The position numbers were made by a program, and so were the translations under genes. The notes beneath the pieces were generated by a model that was given only the letters and a program-made list of their open reading frames with translations, made no database searches and was not told the DNA's origin. From NCBI GenBank assembly GCA_958510875.1, contig OY294070.1:8556001-8620000 (forward strand): a stretch of 64,000 bases of DNA, in the 5' to 3' direction. The stretch is from Endomychus coccineus. Lineage: Eukaryota; Arthropoda; Insecta; Coleoptera; Endomychidae. Positions 1 to 12,099 of the stretch are shown one piece after another; within the stretch, counting starts at the first letter, position 1, and every line of letters starts with the position of its first letter.

Positions 1-740
1 ATTGAAAATACAAACTAACAGGTTTACCTAGTTAAAAGTTTGAACAGGCAATTCTATCTTGATAGCATTCACAATTAATGTCCTATTACTATGTTATTTT
101 ACATTAGAAATAATGCACTAGAGCGTTATTGATTTATAACGCATCACATACAATAACATAAAATTACAAATAACCTTTATTAACATTTCAATATGATTAA
201 ATGTCAAACAAATGTCATAACAGCTCTCGTCAGTATCAAATGATCTTTGGTATTTTTTTAGAATTCATAGATGGCAAATTAATCAATCGTGAATCTCGAT
301 GATTTGTTTTTACCTTGAGATCCTGTGTTTCAAATTAAATAACAGATAGTAGGGCATTGAACGTTGAAGGCACCACGGATGTTATAAGGACAGTAATCCT
401 GATAACATCCTTGATACCTTGAATTACTCCACGATCACTAACTCTTAAATCTGAGTATTGTTTGTTTACTTGCTTATCAAGATAACGGAAGTTGTCATTA
501 TAAATAAATATCATTCTAAGAATGGGGATAACAAAAATTGAAAATGTCAGATAGTCATCATTTCAAGATTACTGGAAAAATTTACTATGACAGAATGTCG
601 TTCTGTCGAAACTCAAATAGAGAAACGTCAACGAAAAAGAATCAGTTTTGGAAAATGTTGCTCACAAAAAACGTATCTGTTGTTTAATGTATTTGTCTAT
701 AGTCTGCAGACCAGACATAACTTATAGTGTGGTGGTTTAT
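1..740 (-). other. Intron 1 of gene 1, ancestral intron sequence
   Basis: Matches 32800-33530 and 59760-60490. No gene. Units 3 and 4 carry a palindrome (AATAATGCACTAGGGCG ... CCCTAGGGCATTATT) that unit 1 has lost between its arms (near 110-132). Confidence 0.55.
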
Positions 741-1065
741 TTAAGATGTAGAGTATAGATGAAACAACCTTGCAGCTTCGGAAGACTGTCCAAAACACCT
801 CCCTCGTAAGGTTGGTTCTCCACTGCATGGCGGCCATAAGTGTCTTATTGTGCTCTCACATATTGCTATTTCCTCATCAGTCTGGTGTATTCTATGAAAT
901 TCAGTAGCCTGATGTATGTATGTTTTAAAGCTGGCCAGATAATTTTGCGATACCTCTGTACTTTTTTTCTGTTTAGAGGGGAAATCTTGCATAGTCGTCT
1001 CGGGATTTCGTGTCCCCGGGCTTACAGTATTCTTACCGACTGAAACCCCTCCCCCGTAAGGTTAT
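741..1065 (-). mobile_element. LINE 3' tail fragment (minus), unit 1
   Basis: Antisense tail of the same LINE class: [20 protein letters not shown], then GGGGGAGGGG, GTCTCGGGATTTCGTG-like 3' UTR and a poly(A) written as T-rich plus sequence. One of the two tails seen in other units is deleted here. Confidence 0.6.
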
Positions 1066-1201
1066 ATGCTTTAAAACTAAGCCACAAAGAAACATACGTT
1101 CATTTAAAATTATGGGAAACTTTTTCGTTATTGCGCAATACTTTATTATATATAAAAATTCTCGGGAAATAGGTCACAATAACACTTTGTTTTAACTATT
1201 C

Positions 1202-1243
1202 GTCTTTACGTATGTTTCGGTCTCACGACCATCATCAGAAGAC
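1202..1243 (-). ncRNA. Hammerhead ribozyme motif of Penelope-like element A
   Basis: On the minus strand: stem I arm GTCTT, core CTGATGA, stem II GGTC-GTGA-GACC, core GAAA, short stem III AC-ATAC-GT, cleavage base A (1207), and stem I return arm AAGAC. All catalytic core bases are present and stem I is fully paired over 5 bp. Penelope-like elements are known to carry such minimal type I hammerheads near their ends. Position downstream of the GIY-YIG frame supports it. Confidence 0.8.
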
Positions 1244-1648
1244 TCACTATGTCCAAAAAGGGGGTTTATTAAAACTAATTATAGCACAAGCGTCCAAATC
1301 GCACAATTAAACTTCAATTAAAAGAGCCCACGCCGTCGAAACGAACAGAACCACGAATAATCGGAATTGTATCGTCAGAATTAATGTATAAAAATTATTT
1401 TTTTGTAGTAAGAATCCGCTATTCAGTAATATTATTAAAATATATGAGTGCATATTGATTGGTATTCTCACAACAAATGAGAAGAACGAAGTTATTTGTC
1501 AAGTATCTACTTTCGAAACCAGATGTGTAGGATTTATGACAAGGCCCTTAAGAACGGTTTCAGACCTGTACTGGGAAATAACTATTACGAATTCTTCCTA
1601 AAAACATTTTCTACACTTATAAAGACGTATGTAAGAATTTGCAAGAGA

Positions 1649-2035
1649 TTATTTAATCAAATTAGTATAAATATGACTTAGATTTTGTGTGTCTACCCTA
1701 TGATTTACAGATTTGGGATCCCGTTTTATGTGAATCATCTCCAGGATAGATCTTTTATAATAATTGGTTTCCTTAGTTAAGATATTAACATTTTTGTAAT
1801 CAAATTGATGGTTATAATCAAAGCAATGCTTAGCAAGGGCGGTGGGATTTTCTAAGTTGTTATTTCTTGTGCTATATTTATGGCCGTACATTCTTTTTTG
1901 TAAATATTGTTTAGAGATTCCAGTATAGGTTCCATCACAATCCAAACAATTCAATTTATACACTGTGTGGGTTTGTTTATCTTTGGGTATTAACGGTTTT
2001 AGATTTGAGAAATATTTCCCAACACAGTTAGTAGG

Positions 2036-2037
<2 letters not shown>
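1649..2037 (-). pseudogene. Penelope-like element A: GIY-YIG endonuclease domain, 3' part
   Basis: Reads VGKYFSNLKPLIPKD, then VYKLNCLDCDGTYTGISKQY, ALAKHCFDYNHQFD, and SILEMIHIKRDP, the linker and GIY-YIG nuclease typical of Penelope-like polymerases. The reverse transcriptase is missing. Only unit 1 has it. A hammerhead motif lies about 400 bp downstream in the element's sense. Confidence 0.85.

Positions 2038-2041
<4 letters not shown>

Positions 2042-2071
<30 letters not shown>
2042..2071. repeat. (AT)n microsatellite
   Basis: About 30 bp of alternating AT; shorter versions occur at 34237-34252 and 61180-61190 in units 3 and 4. Confidence 0.9.
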
Positions 2072-2075
<4 letters not shown>

Positions 2076-2159
2076 CACACCTTCATTCTCATAAAAAAAC
2101 TGATCTCATCTATCTATCCTTTTACAAAAAATTTTGATTCTTCATCAAAATACGTTTCC

Positions 2160-2575
2160 CTCACATATTTTGGTACCGTAAGAGGAAGAATAAATCGTCC
2201 TAATCTTTGTTCAATGCTAAAGGTAAAACAAATCAGTTTGATAAGCCTGGAGTATATAAATTAGTCGGTTCAGAGTGTGATAACTTTTACGTCGGTAGAT
2301 CTAGTCGTAATATTGAAATTACATATAAGGAATCAGTTGCGATCTTTTAAACTTAATAAATCAGATTCATGTTTCTTTAATGATATTTTAGAAACAGGGC
2401 ACACTTTTCCAAATTTAGATGAAGTTTAAATTGTACGTAACCAGAGTAGAGGTTTTGAATTAAACACATTAGAATCAATAGAAATTTTCAAAGGTATTAA
2501 AACTAATGTCAATAAGATTTTAAACGATCAATCAGATGTATACTACAGCATTCTGTTTGATGTCTTGATAATGTA
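2160..2575 (+). pseudogene. Penelope-like element B, GIY-YIG region, unit 1
   Basis: Frames read [21 protein letters not shown] (GIY-YIG core), then [26 protein letters not shown] and [12 protein letters not shown]. Disrupted by indels. It continues into a 3' untranslated region that the R1-type LINE invaded. Confidence 0.8.
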
Positions 2576-2711
2576 AAATTTCCCATAATCCTCTTGTGCC
2601 TTCCTAGTATACCGTCGCATTAAAATTTCCTTATCACAATATTAACTCTAGCTCATTATCCAATTTCAATTATACTATTCTAACAATATATTTCTCCAAC
2701 CGGAACCCCAC

Positions 2712-3732
2712 CGAAGCAATTCTTGGATTGCTTGGATCACCTGAGCCATTGTGGATGAGATCCTACAGGATCAAGGTTTACAGCATTTTCGTACCGTTCA
2801 CAATTCAAACCTTGAATGGGCGAGAGAACACTGGGGCAATCTTCATATGATACCAGGGAATTCCTCATGGTTTAGGGAAGGCACCAAGACCGAAAAAAAA
2901 ACAGGTGCTGGAATACTCAAGACAACGGACCAAGGAGAAATATTTTCTTCGAACCTAGGGAGAAATGCGACAGAATTCCAAGCAAAAATGGTAGCAATTA
3001 CATCATATGCTCGAATTATGGGGGAGAGAGTCTACGAGAATATACAAATATCATAGTGAGCAACCTGACGGTGCTTAAGGCACTGGAATCATACATAATC
3101 ACCTCCCAGTGTGTACTCGGTTGGGTAAAAGAACTCACGGCACTAGTAAAGAACCACAATAGAGTGACACTCGTGTGGGAGTCTGAGGAAACCAGACGAG
3201 AAGGGAATGAAACGGTAGTCGCACTCGCTGAAGCGGAGGCGGAACAACCACTGATTGAACCAGAGCCAACCTGTGGCATTTCTCATGCCACAGCAAAATC
3301 TGTAAGCCAAAAATGGCTCTGGAGAAATCACCGGGCTTACTGGAAGGAACTGCCCCGTATGTCGCACTCCAAGCGACGAATGAAAAATCTGCTAATGTTC
3401 AGCAGACAAAAAATACGGAATCTTGTTGCATTCCTGACCGGACACGCCCCATACAACAAACATCTCTGTACGATGGGTCTAGTGGATCAGTCCTCATGCA
3501 GGGGTTGAGGCGTAAATGAAGAGATACCCATGCCCAGACGTATCTTCTATATCAGGCTACTGAATTTCATAAAATACACCGGACGGATGAGGAGATAGCA
3601 ATATGTGAGGGCACAATAGGACACTCACCACCTCACGGGGGAGGGGTTTTAGTCGGTAGGAATCCGGCACACCCGGAGGCAGGGGCCCCGGGGCGTCTAT
3701 GCAAGATTTCCCCTCCTCTACACAATAAAAAA
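2712..3732 (+). pseudogene. R1-type LINE, 5'-truncated 3' end (RNase H), unit 1
   Basis: RNase H frames: [22 protein letters not shown], and the NRVTLVW ... [18 protein letters not shown] region corresponding to the usual WVPGHxGIxGNExAD block. Then comes [20 protein letters not shown], a typical end-of-ORF2 region, and a GC-rich 3' UTR ending in poly(A). Frameshifts and a missing GHxGI segment make it dead. R1 or I-group assignment rests on the RNase H and tail. Confidence 0.8.
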
Positions 3733-3735
3733 AAT

Positions 3736-3778
3736 CGTTTGAAGATGACACGCTAGTGTCGAAACTATAGGCATTTGT
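3736..3778 (+). ncRNA. Decayed hammerhead motif, unit 1
   Basis: Same fold as at 63256, but core C3 is T (TTGAAGA at 3739-3745) and U16.1 is G (GGC at 3770-3772). Both changes hit catalytically required positions, so cleavage is not expected. Confidence 0.55.
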
Positions 3779-4061
3779 TTTATTTTATTATATCAAAAAT
3801 AAATCTACATTTCTAATTGCAAACGTTATTGATTTTTATATTAAAAGAGACTGAATTCTTAATCTGTTTTCCAATTCATAGAACTGGCAAAGATTCATAG
3901 AACTTGGCATCTGCCAGTTGTCAATATTTTCCGAACCTGCCTTTTTATGGATCTGTTTGAAATTTTCCTAACATTATGTAATTCTAATTAATTTCATTGA
4001 ATTAATACAAATACTATATTATTACCAAGTTAGTAGTTATAATAAAAATCACTATCGTTAC

Positions 4062-4435
4062 CTTATGCAAGTATGTTCATGAAAAGAATTCATGGCAGAT
4101 TCTAACATTTCCATCTCTGCATCATTGAATGGTCCCAATATTTCGTAAGGTATTACGCCTCCGTACCAATTCAGCCATCGTTGAATTACACCGTCACGAT
4201 CTAATTTAACTTCTATGTCTCCTTCAAAAAGATCACCAAGCTCCTCGGGGTTCACTGATTCTGATTCATTCCAAGACGGGGTTCTTTTGATGGACTTTCG
4301 AGACATTCCAGAGCTTATTATTGGTATAGGCTGTACCGAACTATGCACTATTTGTGTCTGTGCCACATAATTTATTGGATTTGCTGTTGCTTTTAATACG
4401 AACAACATTAAAATAATTGACGAGATCGTCCACAT
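4062..4435 (-). CDS. Astacin gene 1 exon 1 (rest of gene off the left edge)
   Basis: 374 nt from ATG to a GTAACG donor. Encodes a signal peptide, a propeptide with [12 protein letters not shown] (D73) and the mature start through HTCI. It has more acidic substitutions than genes 2 and 3 (FNDAEMEMLESAMNSFHE). An earlier in-frame ATG 11 codons upstream exists here (MEHCK...), but genes 2 and 3 lack it. The window's first bases match sequence about 50 bp before exon 2 in the other units, so exon 2 should lie just outside the window. Confidence 0.88.
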
Positions 4436-4932
4436 CCTAGGAATCGTTCTCAATTTACAATGCTCCATTCGGTATTTCGTAATTACTGACAATAATAATA
4501 GTCAAACTACAAAAGCCGACTTGACTATGTTACATTGAATTGTTTTACTATTCAAGGTGTTTCTGTGCTGATAAATACTCGTTTGACGTGACATGTTTAA
4601 ATGTATAACTTAATAATTCATCTTCTTGCTACTCATGAAAAAGGTTTTGCACTTTCATTTGATATAAAACTGTCAATACTTGGAGAATTCGTCTTGTTAA
4701 ATATGTTTGTTCGCTCTAAGCTAGAATATTATCATTTGCATGCAACCCACAATATATGAGGGCAAGGAGAAAAGTTCCTCAAAAATAGAACAGATGTTCC
4801 CCACAATCGAAAATCCCATGTGACAATTGCGGTGTACCGAGAACGCAAAAAAAATTTCAGACTGATATGTCATTCATTCAGTTCCGGTTTGACACCCATC
4901 GAAAGCAAGCAACCTTGAAGATTTTTGCAAAC
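4436..4932 (-). other. Upstream flank of astacin gene 1
   Basis: Presumed promoter region, no recognised gene. Matches the flanks of genes 2 and 3. Confidence 0.45.
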
Positions 4933-5473
4933 ATGGAAAAAATATAATTTCGCTTCTTGATCAGACATTATTTCTTGCGTGGGAAAAACATTACGCAAAC
5001 CAAAGCATCGCTTGTTAAATATTATGGGGACTCTTCACCATCGGTTGGAACGATTCACAAGTGACTTACTGATTTTCGTTGTGGCAGTATGACCACAAAT
5101 CGTCGATAAAATCCATGATATGATATTGGACGAACGGCGAGTTGAAATGCACGAGATTGCTGAGGCTATGGGTCTCTCAACCGAACGGGTTCGACACATT
5201 TTGCATTTTGCCAGTTAGGTGCCGCATTTGCTCTCTGTTGACAACAACCGCGACCCTGTGACAACTTCAAACAAATGTCTGGCGATGTTAAAGCGGGATA
5301 AGGAGGACTTTTTGCGTCGTTTCGTAACCGTAGATCCACCACAATATACCAGAAAACAAATAACAGTCTGAACAGTGAACTTGTCCTGGCGAATCGAAGC
5401 CGGAAAAGACCAAAGTGGATTTATCGGCCAACAAATCCATGGTAACAGTTTTTTGGGATGCACACGGTTCCGT
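4933..5473 (+). pseudogene. Mariner transposase, 5' half, unit 1
   Basis: Begins at an ATG (MEK...) and reads through the helix-turn-helix region (RHYFLRGKNITQTKASLVKY, SVGTIHK) into the start of the catalytic domain, with stops and frameshifts. Interrupted by transposon X at 5474 and resumes at 7977. Mariner transposases perform TA-targeted cut-and-paste; this one is dead. Confidence 0.85.
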
Positions 5474-7976
5474 CCAACGAACTCGGATATACTAGAATAA
5501 GCTAATAGTATATTAAAGAACGAGTTTCCTAAGACTCGTCTTAAAGCACGAATTCAAGTTTAAAAAACGAGTGGCGAAGCCACGAGTTCTTTTAAAGAAT
5601 GAGTGCTTCAAGGTCTTAGGAAACGAGTTGTTTATACTATTTTTTGTAATTTGCCCTTTTTATGCCGTTTTTAAACAAAAATGTTTAATTTAGTCCATTT
5701 AGGGATTTTTATGGTGGTTGGTAACATCTTAATTTTGAAAGTCAAAATTTGATTCAGTGGTTCTGTGATCGCTTTTGTTTCCGTAATTTTAGTTTCGTCT
5801 CTACTGGAAAGAGCAATAACACTAGAAAACGACTATTAGTACAAATATCTAAACCATATTGTGTATTAGCTGAAATCAATTCTTCCACTGGACACGTCGA
5901 TGACTTTCTCTTCTTGAGTTGTTGATGCTCGACACTGTCATTTAAACTGACATAATGATGACAAGATAATTCCGCATCAAGCTCGCCATCCTAAAAATGT
6001 AAAAAGTTCCGTGCTTTTTTTGGATATTAAGACACGGCAAGTGATGACGTTGCGTTCGTTAATGGGTCTATTAGAAAATCAAAATGGAGGCAAATTACAA
6101 AAAGTCATTTTTGAGTATCGCCAACATGTCTCTCTCCCACCATACTGTCATCTAGCTTCCCAGCAATCTGTGGAGAAATAAAGATTGAATAGAGAGATCT
6201 CCGATATTGGCACTCGTAATTCGCCGCCGCTAATCGTGTACCTACTGTCAAGAAAATTGACATTTATTTGAAAGTTAGATATGTTGGGATGGAACATGGT
6301 AGTAATAATTGCAAACTGTTTCAGACATGATCAAGACGACAAAGAGAATATTGATGTTTCAGCAGCTAAAAGGTAAAATGTTTAATTAAGAGCGTAGCAG
6401 TTTTACTAATATATGGTTTTATTTATTTTAGAGCAAAACTTTTAGAAAGTGAATATGCGTCAACATCTATGACCAAAAGCAGCGTTTGGTTTGCACAAGT
6501 TAATGGGATATCATGGTTAGTAGTAACGAGCCCTTAGTTGAATCAGTTTCCGTTTCAATTACTAATACATTTCAACAGCCACTGCAGCCTTCCCCAAAAA
6601 CTGTATTTAGCAAATCACCAGAATCGGATACTGCTTTTAGTTTTAGTTGAAATCTAATTTTCATATGCTCTGATATCTTTGTTATATTGTATTAAAATGG
6701 TTCTTTTTTCAGTGAAAATTATAAATACTTAAATATTGTTGTTGAAATACCAAGGAAGGGCAACAGATTGATTAAATTATGTATTTATCTTTTTAATATC
6801 ATAGATTAGATATCCCCCTGAAACATGTTTTGAAGAATGTACTAATGATTTACTAGAATTTACAGGAACAATAAATTGTTAATATTTATTATTAATACGT
6901 CAACATTTTTAGAATTATATTTTCCGCAAGAAAACTTCTCAACAATATACAATATACTTTCTCACATAAATAAATTGACAATTTTTTATTTAAATAAAAC
7001 GTTTACAATTTTACTAAAACTTTTCTTACTTGTATGTTCCCCATTCCTATTGTTAGTTATATACCATCTTACATCGTGAAATCAAGAAAATCAACGTATA
7101 TTTTGCTCCCACCTCATAGTCCGATTATTGCAAATGCTTCCTGACAATACGGATGAAATAAAAGCAAAAATGCTGTAGTGGCGATATACCTACTGTACTT
7201 TAATATCAGTAGACAGAATAGTATAAAAGTATATAATCATGTTAAACATCTTTCGGAAGTTTTTGTTCATGAAATTTTCCATATAGGGCCCAACAATGGA
7301 TTTTGTATGAATATACTTATACATATGATTTAAAACCAAACTATAGGTTGATGTAGTGGTGAAAAAAGTGAAACTATTATTGTATTGCAATATGAATGAA
7401 ATAGTTGTGATCTAATAATGTCCTCGATAGAAACAAATGTTTTTCACTGGTTAAGAATATATAAAAATATACTTAATTGCCCAGATGTAGATGAACAAAG
7501 TAATAAGCAGCTCATAGTCTGCGCTTCAATATAGTTACTTGCACGCACACATAAATCGGTGAATGGCAATCACCAAAAGAAGAAACGACCATACAAATTG
7601 CTATTATACAAATGTGGTCAGTAAGTGAATCAGTTTAATTGCCAAAATACCAGTCTTTTTCTGTAAAACATGGAAGAAACCCACATTTGTCATTAACATT
7701 CTTCTATGTCTACAGCTACACTATTAATATTGGCTATAAAGTTTTTATTTTTGATGTTTCAACAGTTTAAAAAAAACGTACCTTACTGCCTTATAAATAG
7801 TACGCCCGTGGCGTGGGGTACCCTGGAAATTTGTTTAAAATACCCTATACAATACACGCCTATGCCGTGGGGTACTATTCCTCTATCCGTACTGGATTTC
7901 TACACGTCATGTTGGCGATACAAAATTTCCTAGTTACGAATAGACTGACTAACTCTAGTATATCCGAGTTCGTTGG
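5474..7976. mobile_element. TIR transposon X, copy 1, inserted in mariner
   Basis: Ends CCAACGAACTCGG and inverse, target duplication TTCCGT at 5468-5473 and 7977-7982, splitting the mariner transposase. It contains a private 597-bp insertion (5506-6102). The interior is AT-rich with a few short frames and no recognised domain. It preserves the empty Spy target AAATTT at 7827-7832. Confidence 0.85.
5506..6102. mobile_element. Foldback-type insertion within transposon X copy 1
   Basis: Not present in X copy 2, where flanking bases are continuous (20962-20966). The first about 135 bp (5507-5641) fold as a long palindrome centred on GTGGCGAAGCCAC. A second inverted pair (TTTGTAATTTGCC near 5645 and GGCAAATTACAAA near 6089) encloses the rest. 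No coding sequence. Confidence 0.6.
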
Positions 7977-8408
7977 TTCCGTCCATATCGATACCTTGAA
8001 AAGGGGAAAACAATCACCGGCGTATATTATGCACAGCTGTTGAATCGATTCGACGCCGATTCGATGAGAAAGCGGCTGCATTTGGCAAAGAAAAAAGTGC
8101 TCTTCCACCAGGACACCTCACCGGTGCACAGGTCCGCAGCCGCAATGGCCAAATTGCATTAAGTGCACTACGAATTGGTTCGTCATTCACCAGATTCATT
8201 GGCTTTGGCCCCCTTCGATTTTTATCTATTTCCAAACTTGTAAAAAGTGGCTTGGCGGAAAGAGATTTGGTTCCAACGATAAGGTCATCGCTGGAACAAA
8301 CGCCTATTTTGAAGAATTGCCGAAATCGTGTTATTTGGAAGGGATAACAATTTAGAAAAACTTTGGACGAGGTGTATCGGGCTACAAACAGATCATGTTG
8401 AGAAATAA
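7977..8408 (+). pseudogene. Mariner transposase, 3' half, unit 1
   Basis: Continues the catalytic domain with frameshifts: LFHQDTSPVHR (second Asp region), HSPDSLALAPFDFYLF (third Asp region), GGKRFGSND, and a C-terminal TAA at 8406. A long minus-strand frame over this stretch is only its antisense. Confidence 0.82.
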
Positions 8409-8440
8409 AATAAGTATTGATCAAATAAATCATTTCTTGT

Positions 8441-9389
8441 TTCATTTTACGTGACCAGACTGGAAGGCGACCTGGAAAGCAGGAGCCCTTCTCTTGTGCG
8501 GAGTGTGAAACCGCATCCAGGCGCGTCCCCAGGTGGAGGGTGATGGAATGCTCATGGCCCTGTTGCCGGCAGGGTCGTGGGTAGGAGTGAAACACTCCCG
8601 CGGACCACATGCACCCAGACGCCGGATAAATTATGCACTCCAAATCATATGTTCCTGAGAAGAAGGTGATGGATAGAATGCGATTGTCACAGATGATCCA
8701 TATGTTCCGATTAAACGTAGTAAGTTATCCCATTATAATTAATTTACTAAGACACAGAGACCATGAAATTGGGCATCAACCATATTATGGTACAAACCAC
8801 CGAAACTTGGTACCCAAAGACAGACAATTAGCGCTAAACACTAACGTAAACTTAAACTGTAATAGAAACGAGGAACACAGTATAGACCATAGTCAAAGGA
8901 TAAAGGTCGGTTGGAACGTCCCTACCATCGTTTCTCGCGCTAGGTGACGTCACCTAGCTCCTCCAATTACAGCCTTGCTCTCATCGACTCGTCGCCGACA
9001 CGTAGCGACATCATATTGTCGTCGTCAATAACATTAAATTAACAAAATAAACGACCAGTCAGCTTGCACTCGAATTTAAAAAAGAGTAGAAGGGAGGTTC
9101 CAACAGACGTTTATACTTTGACTATGGTATAGACGCAGTCCATATCCTGAAGTAATGCGATAAGCGGTCCCGGGGTATGGATGAAGAAAGGAGTGGTTTT
9201 AGCAGGTATGCTGTAATTTAGAGTGAGTCCTGCACTACCAGGAGTGATAGATCAAAAGCTCCTGGTGTGCATAAAGCATTTCCTTTCCACAGAAAACAAA
9301 AAAGACTGGGAGGTGTGAATCGGCGTATTCTAAAACATTTGGCGTTCAGAGAAGATGGTACCAGTTACCGCATTATGAGCGCTTATAGA
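8441..9389 (+). other. Sequence 5' of the APE-type LINE, unit 1
   Basis: Starts with a GC-rich block of about 190 bp (8452-8640; GCATCCAGGCGCGTC, GTTGCCGGCAGGGTCG). A 104-codon frame (8633-8947) is unrecognised. Duplicated at 40795-42490. It may be the LINE 5' region; not proven. Confidence 0.4.
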
Positions 9390-10405
9390 AGGATGCTCTC
9401 GAACAAACATACTGGCCTTAACTGAGACGTAGGTCAATCCATCCACCAACAACGCCTACTATATGCTCTACCTTTACTACGAGCTTTACACTCGTTTCAG
9501 ATTCAAAGGAGGTCTGTCTATTTCATAAATGATCTCTCATGCCACCGAGAGGAGAATTTAGAATCATAAGAATTCGATATAATGTGGTTCAAGCTTGATA
9601 ATCACAAACAGACAAAATTTCTCCGTTGTCTTTATTCATCATCAAATGAACTCTGTGAATTTTTTTCTCTGAAACTTGACCACATGCAGCAGAACTACCC
9701 TGCAGCTGAAATTATCATCATAGGGATTCCAATATTCACAACTTCGCTTGGGTCAAGTTCTCAAACAAGACGGATGACGCAGGATGATAGGCTGAGGCCT
9801 TCGCCATTACCTATCTATGGTCTCGCGCAGTTAATTGATGAGCCAACACGAATCCCTGATAACAAATATATTCATTATGCCAATACGCTTGACTTATTCC
9901 TCATTAACAATCCAGCTCCTTATGAAGTAAAGATCCGTGCACAATTGGGAAAATCTGACCATTCACTCATCACTACGACCTGTCCATATATCACTCCATG
10001 AGTCAATCCACACCTTGACGCACAGTTTGGCATTACAACTCAGCCGACTGGGACGGTCTTCGCATGTTTTTCTCCGAATTACCTTGGAGAAGAAGATGTT
10101 TTGAATTTGATGACCTAATGCAATGTGCCACAGAGATCTCGAATATTATCAAGCTAGAAATGAAAACTTACATACTCCATACCAACAAATCACCATTGTC
10201 TGGTGAACGATGGTTCAATAAAACTAGGGCAGTCGCTTCAAAACAAACAGCATACGGTAACCAATGTCTGGAGACGAGAAGAGAATTTGTTGAAGCCAGA
10301 AATATGTGCAATGAAACAATAAACGCTTTGAAAGAGGTATATAATGCCAAAATAAGATCAAACCGTATCGAATGCCTCAATGGCTGTCGTTCGTTTTGGA
10401 CTTAG
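9390..10405 (+). pseudogene. APE-type LINE: endonuclease and linker, unit 1
   Basis: Reads ILALTETWVNPSTN, then MWFKLDNHKQTKFLRCLYSS, PAAEIIIIG (the GDFN motif is damaged here), LIDEPTRIPDN, ANTLDLFLINNPAPYEV, LGKSDHSLI, and a linker PWRRRCFEFDD ... RWFNKTRAVASKQ. This is an AP-endonuclease-like domain of a LINE ORF2. The reverse transcriptase does not follow. Clade uncertain. Confidence 0.78.
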
Positions 10406-11187
10406 CGTCACCGTGATATGAAAAGTGCTTAAGTCCATCTACTTTGGCACTTTAAAACCTACAGTTTGGCAATAATAATCCAAGCTCATGTCGTTAGATG
10501 GTGCCACAATACTCATAAGCCAAACGTGCGCAAGTTCAACGGTCTCTATGATAGTATGAATATTGCCTAAGTCCGCGTTTTAAATGATTATCAATCACCA
10601 TTGCGCAGTATTCAATTATATTTGGAACCCATATAGAGAAACAAATTCGAGCTCTATACTTTGAGAAAGATACCTGGTGTGAGGAAAACAATACTCAGAC
10701 AGCCAGTGTGACGTTATTTAAATACGTTCTTGAAGAAATGAATTTATCACTTTTTTTACCTAAGAATGTGATGTCTGCGTAGCTTATAACACAAAGAGCA
10801 TTTCAGAAAAGCTTACAGATGGCATGTTTTGAAAAAAACAGAAGCCAGAGACGAAGAAGAAAAGGATAAAAGGTCATCCTATAGAGTTTTCACAATGGAT
10901 CTACCATCTGTACTTCTCTCTCCCAAGTCAAACGTTTCTGCATTGTATTATAAACGAAGTTAATTGTCCATAACTTTACAATCTTCGACATTCATTCAAA
11001 GGACGGGTATTGCTTCCTGAGGCTAGCGGTGCGACCGCGAGTCAATCCGCCTAGGGAAGGCGAAGGAAGCGAAACTGTGTCTGCGATATAAAGTAGTGCT
11101 CCTTAAAACGTATTTGTGCGTGTTTAAAAAACTTCTTCGTAACAGTATTTCGATTTGACTTGCTGTTTTTGTGTGTGATTTACTAGC
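10406..11187. other. No recognised gene; end of the LINE block and hAT 5' flank
   Basis: 10440-10720 is repeated at 43500-43810 without recognisable coding. 10990-11187 is GC-richer and precedes the hAT frame. Confidence 0.4.
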
Positions 11188-11570
11188 ATGCGAAAGAAGC
11201 GAAAAATAGACATTGAATGCAGAACATTCAAAGATCAATGGAACTTACAATATTTCGTAATTGAGTCCAGTAAGAAGGCACTATGTTTGATTTGCAATGA
11301 AACCTTAGCCCTTCTCGAAGAATATAACATTAAACGTCATTATGGAACGAAACATTTTCCAAATTACTCAAAATATACAGGAAGTTTGAGGACAGGAAAA
11401 TTTGATGCTTTGAAGCGCTGATGGAAATCGCAGCAATCTTTGTTTACGAAACTCATTCCTGAACAAGAGGCTGCAACTCGTGTCAGCTTTCCTGTGGCTC
11501 TTGAAATTGCGAAACGTGGAAAACCATTCACCGATGGCATAGGCATAAGGAAAGACCTCACTAGGTAAAC
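11188..11570 (+). pseudogene. hAT-type transposase N-terminus (ZBED/GTF2IRD2-like)
   Basis: An ATG frame reads RKKRKIDIECRTFKDQW, then CLICNETLALLEEYNIKRHY (a BED-like zinc finger C-x2-C...H), HFPNYSKYTGSLRTGKFDAL and, after a stop, SQQSLFTK ... AATRVSFPVALEIAKRGKPF. This matches the N-terminal part of hAT transposases related to GTF2IRD2/ZBED5. The catalytic part is absent. Confidence 0.75.
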
Positions 11571-12099
11571 AGTTCCACATCTTCGGTGTTCGATAAAAAA
11601 ATAAACAATGAAGGTGAGTACAAAGTTTTTGGTTCACCAGGTTTAACAGTGACAACACGTCCTATAGTTTCAGACAGCTGTTTTGCCAATCTCATTAGGC
11701 TGCATTGTTGGGGGACCGTCACCTGGTGGCAGTATTTCCAACCATTTCTCCGTCGATTCTTTGAATCGCGAGAATTCTTCTTTATCAATGCGTAGCATTG
11801 TGAATTGCTTTCTCAGTGGGACATCTGCTTTCCGGCGGATGGTGTTGGAACTTCTGGTTCGCCAAACACTTTGAAAGTGATTTATTAAAATCACTCCGAA
11901 GTTGGTTGACTAGTGACTTCACGTCTGCCTCGTCTCACTGATGAGCCTAATGAGAATGGCGAAACAGCTGTCTGAGACTATAGGACGTGTTGTCACTGTT
12001 CAACCTGGTGAACCAAAAACTTTGTCTGTTGACTTTGTAACACACGAATTGTGTTAGTAATTTCACTATGCAAGGGGTGACTAGTTTGAGCTCGTCTAG
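11571..12099. other. Rearranged LINE-like debris
   Basis: Contains the phrase TTTTGCCAATCTCATTAGGC with partial inverted and direct repeats (RLAKQLSETIGRVVTV in two orientations, near 11680 and 11960). No gene assigned. Confidence 0.4.

Noticed and set aside
840..1043. Plus-strand 67-codon frames repeated at 840, 19304, 33751 and 60697
   Set aside because: Antisense of LINE 3' tails read in the wrong orientation; conservation is due to unit duplication.
8014..8643. 209-codon minus-strand open frame
   Set aside because: It is the antisense of the mariner 3' half and the GC-rich block; no recognisable protein.
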